Position numbers and translations under genes: made by a program. This document shows, piece after piece, positions 33,480 to 44,145 of a stretch of DNA of 64,000 nt (position 1 is its first letter; each line of letters opens with the position of its first letter). The stretch spans positions 3,658,001-3,722,000 of the forward strand of contig OY744466.1 in assembly GCA_963556145.1 (NCBI GenBank). Reading direction: 5' to 3'. The notes below the pieces were generated by a model, which saw only the letters and a program-made list of their open reading frames with translations, was not told the origin of the DNA and did no database searches. This stretch comes from Hygrocybe punicea (Eukaryota; Basidiomycota; Agaricomycetes; Agaricales; Hygrophoraceae).

Positions 33480-34430
33480 GTGGGGAATAAATATCACACC
33501 CAGCTGGGCCCATCCAATGCCAGTGGGTAATAAATATCCAACCCCCTCTCGGCCCATCCAATGCCAGTGGGGAATAAATATCCCACCCCATCTCGGCCCA
33601 TCCAATGCCAGTGGGGAACAAATATCTGAACCCATCTTGGCCCATCCAATGCAATTGGTGAATAAATATCCCACCCCATCTCGGCCCATCCAATGCCAGT
33701 GGGGAGTAAATATCCCACCCCATCTCGGCCCATCCAATGCAATTGGTGAATAAATATCCCACCCATCTCGGCCCATCCAATGCCAGTGGGAAACAAATAT
33801 CCCACCCCATCTCGGCCCATCCAATGCAATTGGGGAATAAATAACCCACCCCATCTCGGCCCATCCAATGCCAGTGGAGAACAAATATCTCGGCCCATCC
33901 AATGCCAGTGGGAAACAAATATCCCACCCCATCTCGGCCCATCCAATGCCAGTGGGAAATAAATATCTGAACCCATCTCGGCCCATCCAATGCAATTGGG
34001 GAATAAATATCCCACCCCATCTCGGCCCATCCAATGCCAGTGGCGAACAAATATCTGAACCCATCTCGGCCCATCCAATGCCAGTGGGAAACAAATATCC
34101 CACCCCATCTCGGCCCATCCAATGCAATTGGGGAATAAATATCCCACCCCATCTCGGCCCATCCAATGCAATTGGGGAATAAATATCCCACCCCATCTCG
34201 GCCCATCCAATGCCAGTGGCGAACAAATATCTGAACCCATCTCGGCCCATGCCATGCCAGTGGGAAATACATATCTGACCCCATCTCGGCCCATTCAATT
34301 CTAGTGGGCAATCTTTATTTCTAACTTTATGGGCCCATTCAATACCAAGGGACAGAAATATCTCGGCTCATCTCGGCCCATCCAATCCTATAGGTCTGGA
34401 TAATATCTCGGCCCATCTCGGCCCATCCAC
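33480..34430 (-). repeat. Right subterminal array of the 44-bp repeat
   Basis: About 19 units of the same repeat as 14270-15150 run in the opposite orientation (CATCTCGGCCCATCCAATGC...). The inner flank is CCGCTTGTCCGAGATGGG, and outside lies sequence homologous to 14230-14300 (CCAATGTTAC and its complement). Confidence 0.85.
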
Positions 34431-34499
34431 TGGGATTGGGGGTTTAGCTCATGGGCTCCCCCAATGTTACAGGTCGAAAATCCGATGCAAGGTGTGGAA

Positions 34500-35744
34500 C
34501 CAAACCCTAGGTTCAGTCTAAGTTCAGCCAGGTGCTGAACCGGACCGCGGGTTCAGTTCCAGGTTTCGAGGCCTGCCGGATTTCCTGAACGGCTCCAAAC
34601 CACGTCCAAACCGCGAACGCGAATATTTTTAAGGTATTTATTTCATTTATTTTTCACATTCCTTTACTTACTTTTTCGTGTTAAACGGTATCATGTGACC
34701 GTTACAGGTAGCTTTCTTCACCAACACGCAACAACGCAAGGCCAATGAACGCGACACAATGTCACGTTCATGAACACAGGTACGTATTTTACTTTCCTGA
34801 ACTTTACTAATGTTGCCTGCTACAGGAAGCTCGACCGCGACTGCAGTGTGACCACACCCACGGCTGCGAGATGACCACCCAACGCCAACCCAATGCCAAC
34901 GGACGCGCGACAGCTGCAACACCACCACCACCACCACCACCAGCGGCAGCAACAACAACGGCAACGACAACCACGATGGCCAGCAGCAGCAGCAGCAATG
35001 CCGGCAGCAGCAGCAGTGGCAACGGCAACGGCAACGGCAGCGGCAGCAGCAACGGCCACGACAGCAGCGGCAGCAGTGGCAGCAGCAACGGCGACGGCAG
35101 CAGGAGCAGCGCTGGCAGCGGCAGCAACGACGGCAGCAATGACAGCAGCAACGACGGCAGCAACGACGGCAGCAACAGCGGCAACAGCAACGGCGGCAAC
35201 AGCAGCAGCAGCAGCAGCAGCAACAGCGGCAGCGGCAACGGCGACAGCAGCAGCAGCGGCAGCAGCAACGGCGGCAGCAACAACGGCAGCAACAACGGCA
35301 GCAGCAGTATCAGCAGCAATGGCGGCAACAGCAGCAATGGCGGCAACAGCAGCAGCAGCAGCAGCAGCAGCCGTGGCAGCAACACCACCACAACCATACC
35401 ACCGCCCCAACGAGGACAACGGTTGGCAGCAGCAGCGCCGGCAATGCCACGCAGGGACCACGGGACAAGACCCCCCGTCCCTCCACATCCCTTGGGGACA
35501 CCGGAGGGCTCCCCCGCACCCATCTACCTCGCGAAGTGCAGCGCCGTATCTATTGATACGCGCCTGCCATTCGCGAGGAGAACGGACGGGGTGAGCCCAC
35601 CTCTGTCTGGGTTTCAGACCGCGTCTGAACCCAGACCAAACACGAAGAGACGGTTCAACGCCGTCTGGGTCCGGGTTTGGCCATGCGCCAAACCGGACCC
35701 GAAGTTCAGTTCGCGGTTCTGCCAAAAAGGGTCGGAACCAGACC
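34500..35744. repeat. Right-end extra segment: CAGCAA/GGCAGC low complexity plus short inverted repeats
   Basis: This 1.2-kb segment has no counterpart at the left end. It contains GTTCAGTTCC and GAAGTTCAGTTCGCGG motifs, two AT-rich intron-like breaks (about 34630-34700 and 34780-34825) and a long CAGCAGCAACGGC tract (34920-35390). Polyalanine and Ser/Gly/Asn frames are open in parallel, so I do not call a protein here. Confidence 0.6.
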
Positions 35745-35766
35745 GAACTGAACTTCGGCAACACTA
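35745..35766 (-). repeat. Right terminal inverted repeat of the KDZ element
   Basis: The reverse complement begins TAGTGTTGCCGAAGTTCAG. The target duplicate GGACGACA follows at 35767-35774. Confidence 0.85.
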
Positions 35767-37606
35767 GGACGACAAGGACGACGACAAGGACAGCGAGGAT
35801 GGGAACAGGGACTGGGTCAACAGGCAACGGAACCAAGGACGGCTGGGACGAGGGAATGGGATGATGACAGCGGAGACCGCGACAATGAGGACGACGACAA
35901 TGGGGATGGTGAGGACAGAAATGGCGAGGACGGGACGGCAAATGGGACGGCTACGGCAACACGAATGGGAACGGGGCCACACGGGAACGACGATGATGAC
36001 GGGGGTGATGGGGGCGACGCGGAGGGGGGTGGACATGTGGGTAACCCCGGTATGTAACTTTGTAGGTCCCCCCCGTTTCCCTCCCATTTCCTCCCGTTTC
36101 CCTCTCCTCTCTCCTCCTGCCTCTTCTCCCCCTGCCTATCTCCTGCCCCCTGCCAGCCCCACCTCCCATCCACCTCCTGCCCTTCTCTCCTTGCCCACCC
36201 CCTCCATTCCCCCTGGTCATTTCCACCTCTCCTCTTCTCTCCACCATCACCACCACCACTTCCCTCCCTCATCTCCTGATAATGTAGATATGTACATAAT
36301 TAAGCAAAATAATTATTTGATTTGCAATGTCTATTTTAAGTAAGTTGCTAAATGTAAATTATTTAAAATTATGTTATAACATATGATATAATGGTTTATT
36401 GGTATGATTACTTAGCAGATGCTGAGCAAGCAGTCAGTCCAACCAGCCTGTGGGACATCCCAAAAGCTGACAGGGATGTCCCAGACAAGGCTGTGGGACA
36501 TCCCAAAGCCTTGGTGGGATGTCCCACAAGCTGGCAGGGACGTCCCAGACAAGGCTGTGGGACATCCCACAGACTCGGCAGGACGTCCCACAAGCTGACA
36601 GGGACGTCCCAAACAAGGCTGTGGGATGTCCCATAAACTGGAAGGGATGTCCCAGACAAGGCTGTGGGATGTCCCAGAGACTTGGTGGGATGTCCCACAA
36701 GATGACAGGGATGTTCGAAAGCCTCAGCTGCAAGCTGACAGGGACATCCCAGACAAGCCTGTGGGATGTCCCAATAAAGCCTCTGTGAGATGTCTCCTTA
36801 CCCAAGTCCACTGTCCTCAAGACACACTCTAATTTCAGATCTATCCTCTGCATCTGCTTCCCAGTCAGCCATTGTATGCACAGCCAATAATGTAATAACC
36901 ACTGATATCCTGATCAAATGCTCTTCATAATACACGTGTTTAATTTTCAGCTCAGCCTCCTCTGCATATGTAGCCCTACTTTTCTTTGTATATCATGCAT
37001 GTTCTGCTGAATTACTCCCCTACAAGCTTCAGCTTGCCACATGCACTAGGGATTGGTTTACTAGAAGCACACCCTCAATCCTCCCCCTCAATCCCATCTC
37101 ATTACCCAACATCTCCAGCACTTTTCCTGTCCCACTCCTTCTGTCTTTATATGTGGAAACAACTGCTGTATCTTCACACCCTGTCACTGACCTTGAAGGA
37201 CAATCAGCTCTGTGACTCTCAAAAGAATAAGTATGTACAATCTTATACTATGCCATAGCACCCATGGTACCCATAGTGGCCATGACAAGGCCTGGAAATT
37301 TATAATTAGATGCTGTCATCACTCTGAGTTTTCTATTGAATAGCTAGGGAAGGGACGTCCCAAATGCCCCCAGACACCCCCTCTGTGTGGGATGTCCCAT
37401 GGGACATGGGACATCCCACAACACCAAATGTCGTCCCATGGGCCATCCCATACACCAGACCAGGGACAATGGGACGTCCCAATGTATCGTCCCAGGGACA
37501 ATGGTTTTGTCCCAGGGCTGCCCAGTACTTTTACCAACATGTAGATGGTTCAGTACTAGAGGTGAGTTGTAACTAGTTGTTCAGGTTTGGGGGTAGCCTG
37601 AAGTGC
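35767..37606 (-). repeat. Right arm of the giant palindrome, outer part
   Basis: It is the reverse complement of 9802 to about 11640 and ends at the tip complementary to GCACTTCAGG. ATTTA follows. Confidence 0.85.
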
Positions 37607-37632
37607 ATTTAGCCAGAATTTTGGATGTTACA
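37607..37632 (-). pseudogene. Detached 5' fragment of the BTB gene
   Basis: Across the palindromic element, the minus-strand codons for HPKFW join in frame to LNDGTHIFLV at 9801. A TAA stands just before HPKFW, so the 5' exon is itself decayed or begins after an intron that I could not place. Confidence 0.5.
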
Positions 37633-37644
37633 TAGGTTGGGTAC

Positions 37645-39690
37645 GTGACCTGCAAGTTGATGTCTACCTGGCGTGAGCAAAATCTACCGTCCACTTTCCC
37701 TCCCCTCCCTCCACGAACTGGTCAGGGATGGCCTTCAAAATACCTTTCAGCCCATGAAATAATCAGCAATGTCTATAACCACACTGTTCGAGTACTGAAT
37801 CAGGATGATTGCGAAAGTTCCCAAATTGTGTTCCACATAAACGCAATCTCATTGGATGCTCTTCCACTGTTAGAAGCATTGGAAACTGAAGGAGGGTCAA
37901 TAGCAGGTCAATTACCTGTTGAGTGGCTTCATACTTGTGCAATGGTCCTTGGGTGGGCGGCACTGGGCCTGCAATCATACAAGGAGGAAGCTCGACAAAC
38001 CTATGTGCCCTATCATCAGCCTTTGAGTGCACTGGTAGTTCACTGATTCCATTTACTAGTGATGGCACAAAATTTGCTATTCCAAAACCTGTAACCATTG
38101 AACAAACAGGGTGTCCTGGACATCCTCAAAAGAATATCAACTTAGCATACCTTCGCGAAGCAACCACAAATCAGCGCCAAATCAAGCTATCATAGCTTGC
38201 AGACACACTCGGAGTCCACCGGACGACATTGTATCACTATATGAAAGAACACAGTGTTGTACGGGAGTACTCAGCTTTATCCAATCATGACCTCGACATT
38301 CTCATCAAAATCTTCAATCACTGGAAACCAGCTTCTGGGCTGCGCTATGCCATTGGTTTCCTTCATTCTCATGGCTTTCGAGTTCAGCGCCATCGTGTAA
38401 TGCTTTCATTAAGGCGGGTTGATGCTGTGGGTAGTTGTTTGAGAGATCGAAAGGTTATCAAAAGGAAAGAATACCACATTGAGCGACCAAACTCACTTTG
38501 GCACATTGATGGACACCACAAACTGATTCAGTGGGGCATTGTTATCCATGGGATAGTGGATGGGTTTGATCATACAGTTTGTGTCCTGATTTTGATGTGG
38601 AACTACTAATCAGATGGTAGGTCACTGCACTTCGGGCCAGTGCCAATAATCAGGCTGCAACAGTATTAGATGTCTTCTTGGAGGCTGTAAAGGCATATGG
38701 AATGCCTTCTCGTATGCCTGGAGATCGTGGTGGTGAGAATATGGAAGTAGCAATATATATGGTCATGTATAAGGGCCCAAATCGTGTGTCGTTCATGTGG
38801 GGTTTGTGAGTGTTCATTCCCATTCCTGCCGGTCAAGAATAGACTCACTTTAAGCAGATCCACCCATAACACACATATTGAGCAGCTCTGGGTTGAAGTC
38901 GGGACTCAATTTGCTCGCTTTTGGAGGGCTTTCTTCAGTCGTTTGGAGAGGATCCACTATCTTGATGTCCACAAACCTAGCCATCTCTGGCTCTTGCACG
39001 TTCTTTTTCTTGATGCAATCAACAAAGAATGCAAGCAATTTCAAATAGAATGGAATTCTCACCCAATCTCTGGACCACGTACTAATGATAAGAGCCCCAA
39101 TGTGCGTTCTTCAATTTTATACACACATGTGGGTGCCTCAAAAATACATCACAGGATCTTCATTTTTTAGGACAAACACAACTCAGTATTCACCACGATG
39201 AATGTGAAAGCATCCACCCCAACACAATCAATCGGTACTATGGTGTGCATGGATGGCCATGGCCAACTCAGGAGGGCCAAACCGGTGCTGGACACTCAGA
39301 CAATGAGTCTGATGATTCTGACTCAGACAGTGAAGCCCATTCTCCTGTGGACCTTGCTGAGCGCATTGCAGATCATCAACAACTAAATGTCCGACATGAT
39401 GCTGTGGATCCCCCTCTGCACTGATGCCCATTCCAGGATGGTGCACAAGAAAACCAGTTCCATCAAATCCTTGCTGAGGTTATTGATCGAGACATCATAC
39501 CGACAGGATATGGCTTGCTTCAAACTGAGTGGGAAGATGATGAGTACCCTCTATTTGAAGTAATTAAGATAGGGAGAAGGAGTAAAAATGGTATACAAGT
39601 GGATCTATCAGACGCTGCATGGTGGCAGCGAGCAAAACTTTGGGTACAAGTGCTAGACATACTTTTACATTTTGAAAATTCGTAGCTTTA
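37645..39690 (+). pseudogene. DDE integrase-like (rve-type) transposase relic
   Basis: The N-terminal part (QIVFHINAISLDALPLLEAL, GQLPVEWLHTCAMVLG) leads to a helix-turn-helix (LADTLGVHRTTLYHYMKEH) and an integrase core. The catalytic acids are visible as NSLWHIDGHHKL (D near 38509), MPGDRGGENMEVA (D near 38717) and NTHIEQLWVEVG (E near 38880). FFSRLERIHYLDVH and HPISG follow, as in a multi-copy integrase family of mushroom genomes. TAG at 38193-38195 (from CAG) and TGA at 39422-39424 (from CGA) interrupt the frame, so the copy is dead. The position next to the BTB relic and between the inverted pair 3751/41780 suggests both once sat in one element. Confidence 0.7.
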
Positions 39691-39699
39691 AAAATCTAT

Positions 39700-41402
39700 T
39701 AGCAATGTGAAATGTGACAGGGTTGAAAATTTATACTCACCATCACTCTCAAGTTGTCTTTTTGCCTAATGTTGGTACTGCCGCGGAGGGACAGATGGGG
39801 TTCAATGCAAGTGTGAGGCCTTCTCACTACCTGTCAATCCAGAACCTGGACAGCTTGAATGCTGTGCGGAGTGTCGGCATGGCAGGAGTAAGCATCCGGA
39901 CCATGAGGCTCTTGTTGATGGTCCTACAAAGCCGGAATCAGTTCGTGACATTTTCAAAAAGATTACTCAAGAAGAACCGAAGTCTACTGCATCTGAGGCT
40001 CGTTCCGAGGTCTTGAAGGGTTTTTGTAAGACATCTGGTTCATCTTCTAGAAGTGTGTCAGGTTCAAAGGTAAAGTGTCAACATTTACCTCATAATGATC
40101 TAACAAAGTTTCAGGGGAAAGAAAAAGATATCTCAAAGACTTCAAAGTCAGGCACTAGCAAATGGGTTAAAGTCACCTCGGTTGTAGTGCTTGTCTGTGG
40201 TCTTAATGTTAGTACTGTTTGATGTGATTTGGAGGGAACTTAACCTTTCACTAGGCCGCTGGTGAATTAAAACGAAGCAAAGCTCCGGGAAAGCCTGAAA
40301 TGTCTAGGTTGGAGGCCTGAGGCTGTGCTAAAGTTTCAGGCGACTACGATGAGGATATGGTATTTAATCCAAGCTGGACTCACGAAGAGGTGGACTCTTT
40401 CCTCTGAAATCTTCTGCCAATTCCTTTCCAGTATGTTGATAGTATTCCAACCTCTACTCGAACTTGTGGGCCCAAGTCAACATGGGTTTTACTGTTCAAG
40501 GAGAATAAGACGTTGTCAGTTGTTGCTAAGCAGGCCTCAGGGAAAGACCTACTATGGTACAAAGGAAGGGATAAATGTGGGCCTGAGGATTCCAAAATTT
40601 TCGTTGGTGAGAAACTTATATTCTATCCTGGTGACAATTTCAAAATGTTATCCTAGCCCTGCGGGTGACTGTACCTGAGGAAGTGTACAATTCGTGGGCT
40701 GAAGGTTGCAGCAGCATGGACTCTGAGGCAGATAGTGATGGAGATGAGGCGAACGCAATGATCGCGAAGGGCAAGGGTGAATGATATCACATGCCCACTC
40801 CAAAATGCTCACGCTATTGTTTTCCTTCAAAGTTCACATATCTTCAAAGTGGCAATGTGAGGACTCTAATTCAGAGTCTGAGGACACTGTTGGCCAGAGG
40901 CCTATCCGGCATGTCAAAAGGAAGCTCAATACAGGTTTCATCACCTCCTTTTTTCATATCAATATTGCTAACAATGGGCTGACTCGGACAGGCTTTGAAG
41001 CTTCAGCAACAGTGACGAATACAGATAGCACAGTTGGGACCTCGACAACTGCCTGTATGTCTTCCTCTTATGTTATCTAGAATTATTCCTGATGAGCATT
41101 CGACAGTGTTTATTGCCTCTGATACTGAGGTCGACGTCTCGGCCATTTCACATGCCCCTCCTGTCTCTCGATTCACACAAGCAACTGGCCTGGGCCCAGC
41201 CAAGCACTCAGCAATGGTACCAGCAGCTGCAGTTCAAAAACCTCACCAGCCCGTCTCCCATGTCCCACAATTTGTCCCACCCAGCGAAGAAGCAAGCCTC
41301 TGAATGGGCAACAATTCCATCTACCATGACATCTTTCCTGGAGATCCTGTTGTCAATCCCTGGTCACCCGACTACAAATTTCATCACATTTCCATCAAAT
41401 TC
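39700..41402 (+). pseudogene. Decayed conserved protein with a Cys cluster
   Basis: Pieces in shifting frames read CKCEAFSLPVNPEPG and CAECRHGRSKHP (near 39800-39900), then NPSWTHEEVDSFL, IPFQYVDSIPTSTR, GPKSTWVLLFKENK and YKGRDKCGPEDSKIFVG (40360-40620), and finally FPGDPVVNPWSPDYKFHHI (near 41330). The order looks like one fungal gene with introns and frame breaks. It is same-strand downstream of the integrase-like relic. Function unknown. Confidence 0.45.
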
Positions 41403-41704
41403 TGAGCGTGCACCACAGATTAGACTTCTTACAGGACACTCATTCACGCAATCCATTCATTCATTCTACTATTCCATCTCTTCTTCCGACGCATCCCTTT
41501 ATTTCCTAGAAGCTTTTTCATTTATATTCTATCATCATTAAATAGTAAAACATTCCTTTCATATACCCTCTCATTCTAGAGTAGCTACACGAAAATTTTA
41601 ATAGTACACATTCTATACGTCTGCTGGTCTGAGAAATCTGAGAAACGCTGCAGCTACTGACTTGTGCTTGTGCATCCTGCAGGATGCCTGAGCATCTTGC
41701 ATGA

Positions 41705-41780
41705 ACTGCAGGTACTGCGGGTATCGTGGGAATAATAAAAGTTCATGTGAAACGCCATATAGTATGTGTTGTCACGCTCG
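41705..41780 (-). repeat. Inverted repeat partner of 3751-3825
   Basis: The reverse complement reads TGACAACACATACTATATGG and TTCACATGAACTTTTATTA. See the partner entry. Confidence 0.5.
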
Positions 41781-42054
41781 CATCCAAATTTAGGGTTAGG
41801 AGTGCTTTCTCCATGTCATAATGACTACTCCTCCACCATTTCTTCAAAATAACAAAATCTGTTGCAACAAATTGTTCACACCACCAATACAAAGGTTTCC
41901 ATGCAACAGATTCTCTCAAAAGTGAATATTGAAAGAGCCTTAGGCATTAGGTGCCTTCAAATCATGCGGTGGGACGCACTGTCAGGGTCTATGTTGAACA
42001 GCCAGCAAAAGCCCAGCATACCCTCTGAGTTCAGAGTATGAAATGGATTAGTAC

Positions 42055-43818
42055 ATGGAAAACAAGGTAGGAAAACGCAGAAGGGCAATCGATAACTCAC
42101 CTTGTTGTTCACCTCCATCCACCAAACGACCCTGCATGCCTCCAAAAGGAAAGCAGAAGCAAACCCCTGGGGCTGCTGTCGAGACCTTCAAGGTTTCCTG
42201 GTCTGATTCGCATGATTCATCCAGGACTGAAAGGCTCATCGACTGGCTGGATGAATACCCTGCGGAGCGACACATGCTGTTTTCCGATTCGACTCAAGAT
42301 GCAAGAGCTGAAGGGCATTGTCAGGATGTTGGCAAAACACAGAAATCTGCATATCATGCAATGATTGCACAACACGTCTTTGGAAATGACCTAAATCCTG
42401 ATTATCTGTGGCACTACCAAGCAAACCCTGCCAAGTTTGCAAAATCAGTTGTGCATCAAATTACTATGTATGTGCAACCTGTTTCCACCTTTTTCTGCCT
42501 TCTTCCTTGGTGCTGATGCCATCAATAAAGTCTCAAGAAGAAATATCGTGAGAAATGTACGCTCCTCGGCTCCACAGGTTCTGGCTTGACATGGGAGCAG
42601 TTAACCGTGCACCCGGAGCACCAGAATCTTGCGAGTGAGTGTTCTCAATATTGCAGACCTGAAAATGGGACTGATTCAAAGACGGATGTTTTAGTGAAGG
42701 TTCAGCACGATTTTCCATGGTTTTCTCGTCTGCATGGCTATTGGAGATCCATTCCAAGTTACAACCCTCATGTTGTGTCTTCACAACCAGGTCAAGATCT
42801 TCAAGTTGAAGTGCACACGCTGCTATTTCCCAATGCAGCGCACATAGCACCACCTGATGATATGATGACTGATGGCCAGGATGCCGAGGTTGTTGAGGAG
42901 CAGGTTGACAGAGCCACGCTGCCTGGTGAAGAAACTCTCCCTTTTGGGCATATGGTCTCAGCTCCGAATAACCCCTGGACGGTAATTCCACCCCACCCCT
43001 TGCAGGCTCCATATCCGTCATTGCCATCATTGCTATTTGAGTCATCTTTCCAGGCATCAGCAGCAACTCAGCCCATAAGAAATCCATCTTCTAATCCACC
43101 CACACCACCCAGTCCATTCATCCATTCACCAGAAACATCTGGTCCATTTGATTTCTTCACCCTGCATCAACTTGAGTTTCGTCATGCATCTACATCATCA
43201 TCCCCTTGTTATTCACCCTATCCGAGCCCAATCCCATCACCCATCACACCATTAATGAGTGGTTCACCTGCCGCCACACCTCCTCCTGAACCTGGCCCCT
43301 CCAGTGCTGTTTCCATGCAGCGTCCTTTGCTATGCACACCTGCACGAGGCCATGGTGGTTCCGCACCTCCACATGGCCCTCCTTGTGCAGGTGGACGACG
43401 ATCTCATTCAGAACTCGAGCAACAAATCCCAGGTGGAAATCTAGATAACATTTACATGGCTACTGTGGACATGATGGATCAGAAGAAGGAGAGTGAACAT
43501 CAACGAATCATGAAGGAGGCAGAGGTCAAAATCGAGAAGTACAGAACAGAAAGTCTGCAACTACGTTACTCGACTTCGGCAATGGAGTGGGAGAAAGAGC
43601 AGATGGAGATCCAGGCAAACAAGGCTTGTGAACAGCAAGATGCCCAGGAGAATATCCTGAAGTTATACATCCAGTACGAGCATCTCCGCTCTCAAAACCA
43701 AGGCCAAACACCTGTTTCAAACCAAATGGTTGGATTTCCACCTGCCTCCGCCCCTGCCTCCACCCCTCCATACACTGGTTCCAAATCTGCAGTTAATGCC
43801 AGACCAACAGGGCCTTGA
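42055..43818 (+). CDS. Myb/SANT-like DNA-binding protein of the Harbinger element
   Basis: An N-terminal basic Pro/Lys segment leads into a Myb/SANT-like domain: VSWSDSHDSSRTERLIDWLD, MLFSDSTQDARAEG, HAMIAQHVFGND. An intron follows (about 42470-42530), then KKKYREKCTLLGSTGSGLTW and HDFPWFSRLHGYWRSIPSYN. Downstream is a Pro/Ser-rich linker (residues about 180-300), and the protein ends with a coiled coil (HQRIMKEAEVKIEKYRTES). Harbinger elements need such a partner to bind the ends and import the transposase. The start may be at 42055 or a later Met. Confidence 0.7.
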
Positions 43819-44145
43819 TCTTACCGGAGCTGCAGGAACTTCTGAGGGTGGTGATTTATGTGGAGCGGATGAAAGCAGGCATTCTGGTGGGATGGGTTAA
43901 ATTTGTTTTGTCTGCATTGTGTACTATGTTTTTTTGTCTCTTTCAGTCTCAATATACATGTTATAGCCAAAAAATCGCTATTGGGATGGTTAATTGTACA
44001 GAGGTATGTACATGTAGCGTGAAAAGGAGTGAAAAAGAAAATCAGACGGTAAAAAAAGAAAATGCATGTCATAAATGAGATTTACATTGCCTGAGAAGGT
44101 GGAGGTGCATATAGCCAACTGGACAGAAGTATGTTCAGTAAATTT

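Larger units (their letters stand above)
14157..35766. mobile_element. 21.6-kb KDZ-type giant transposon with dioxygenase cargo
   Basis: The terminal inverted repeats read TAGTGTTGCCG(T/A)AGTTC at both ends (20 of the first 22 bases match). They are bounded by the 8-bp duplication GGACGACA, and the empty site survives in the other palindrome arm. Subterminal arrays of a 44-bp repeat are inverted relative to each other at the two ends. The element encodes a KDZ transposase, a TET/JBP-like dioxygenase, a JmjC-like protein and three conserved unknown genes. Zisupton-type KDZ elements and hAT elements both make 8-bp duplications, as far as I recall. The TIR also resembles hAT termini, so passenger status of the KDZ gene on a hAT-like element cannot be excluded. 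Confidence 0.82.
9802..37606. mobile_element. Giant palindromic (foldback-like) element, host of a nested KDZ element
   Basis: Both ends carry the inverted tip GCACTTCAGGCTACCCCC and are flanked by the 5-bp direct duplication ATTTA (9797-9801 and 37607-37611). The arms are about 2.87 kb. Outer parts 9802-11.6k and 35.8k-37606 mirror each other at constant coordinate sum 47408. Inner parts 11.6k-12674 and 13110-14156 mirror at sum 25784. The jump of 21,624 is explained by the 21,610-bp nested element, its 8-bp target duplication and one 6-bp repeat-unit difference. The arms carry no recognisable transposase. They hold GGGACATCCC-type palindromes, purine tracts and GTCCCC low-complexity sequence with an intron-like AT-rich break. 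Confidence 0.8.

Noticed and set aside
33340..34311. ORFs of 260-320 residues on the minus strand
   Set aside because: They cross the 44-bp subterminal array. Three frames are open at once because 44 is not a multiple of three.
34871..35767. Ser/Gly/Asn-rich or polyalanine protein
   Set aside because: CAGCAA and GGCAGC repeats leave several frames open, and no conserved segment or credible gene model was found.
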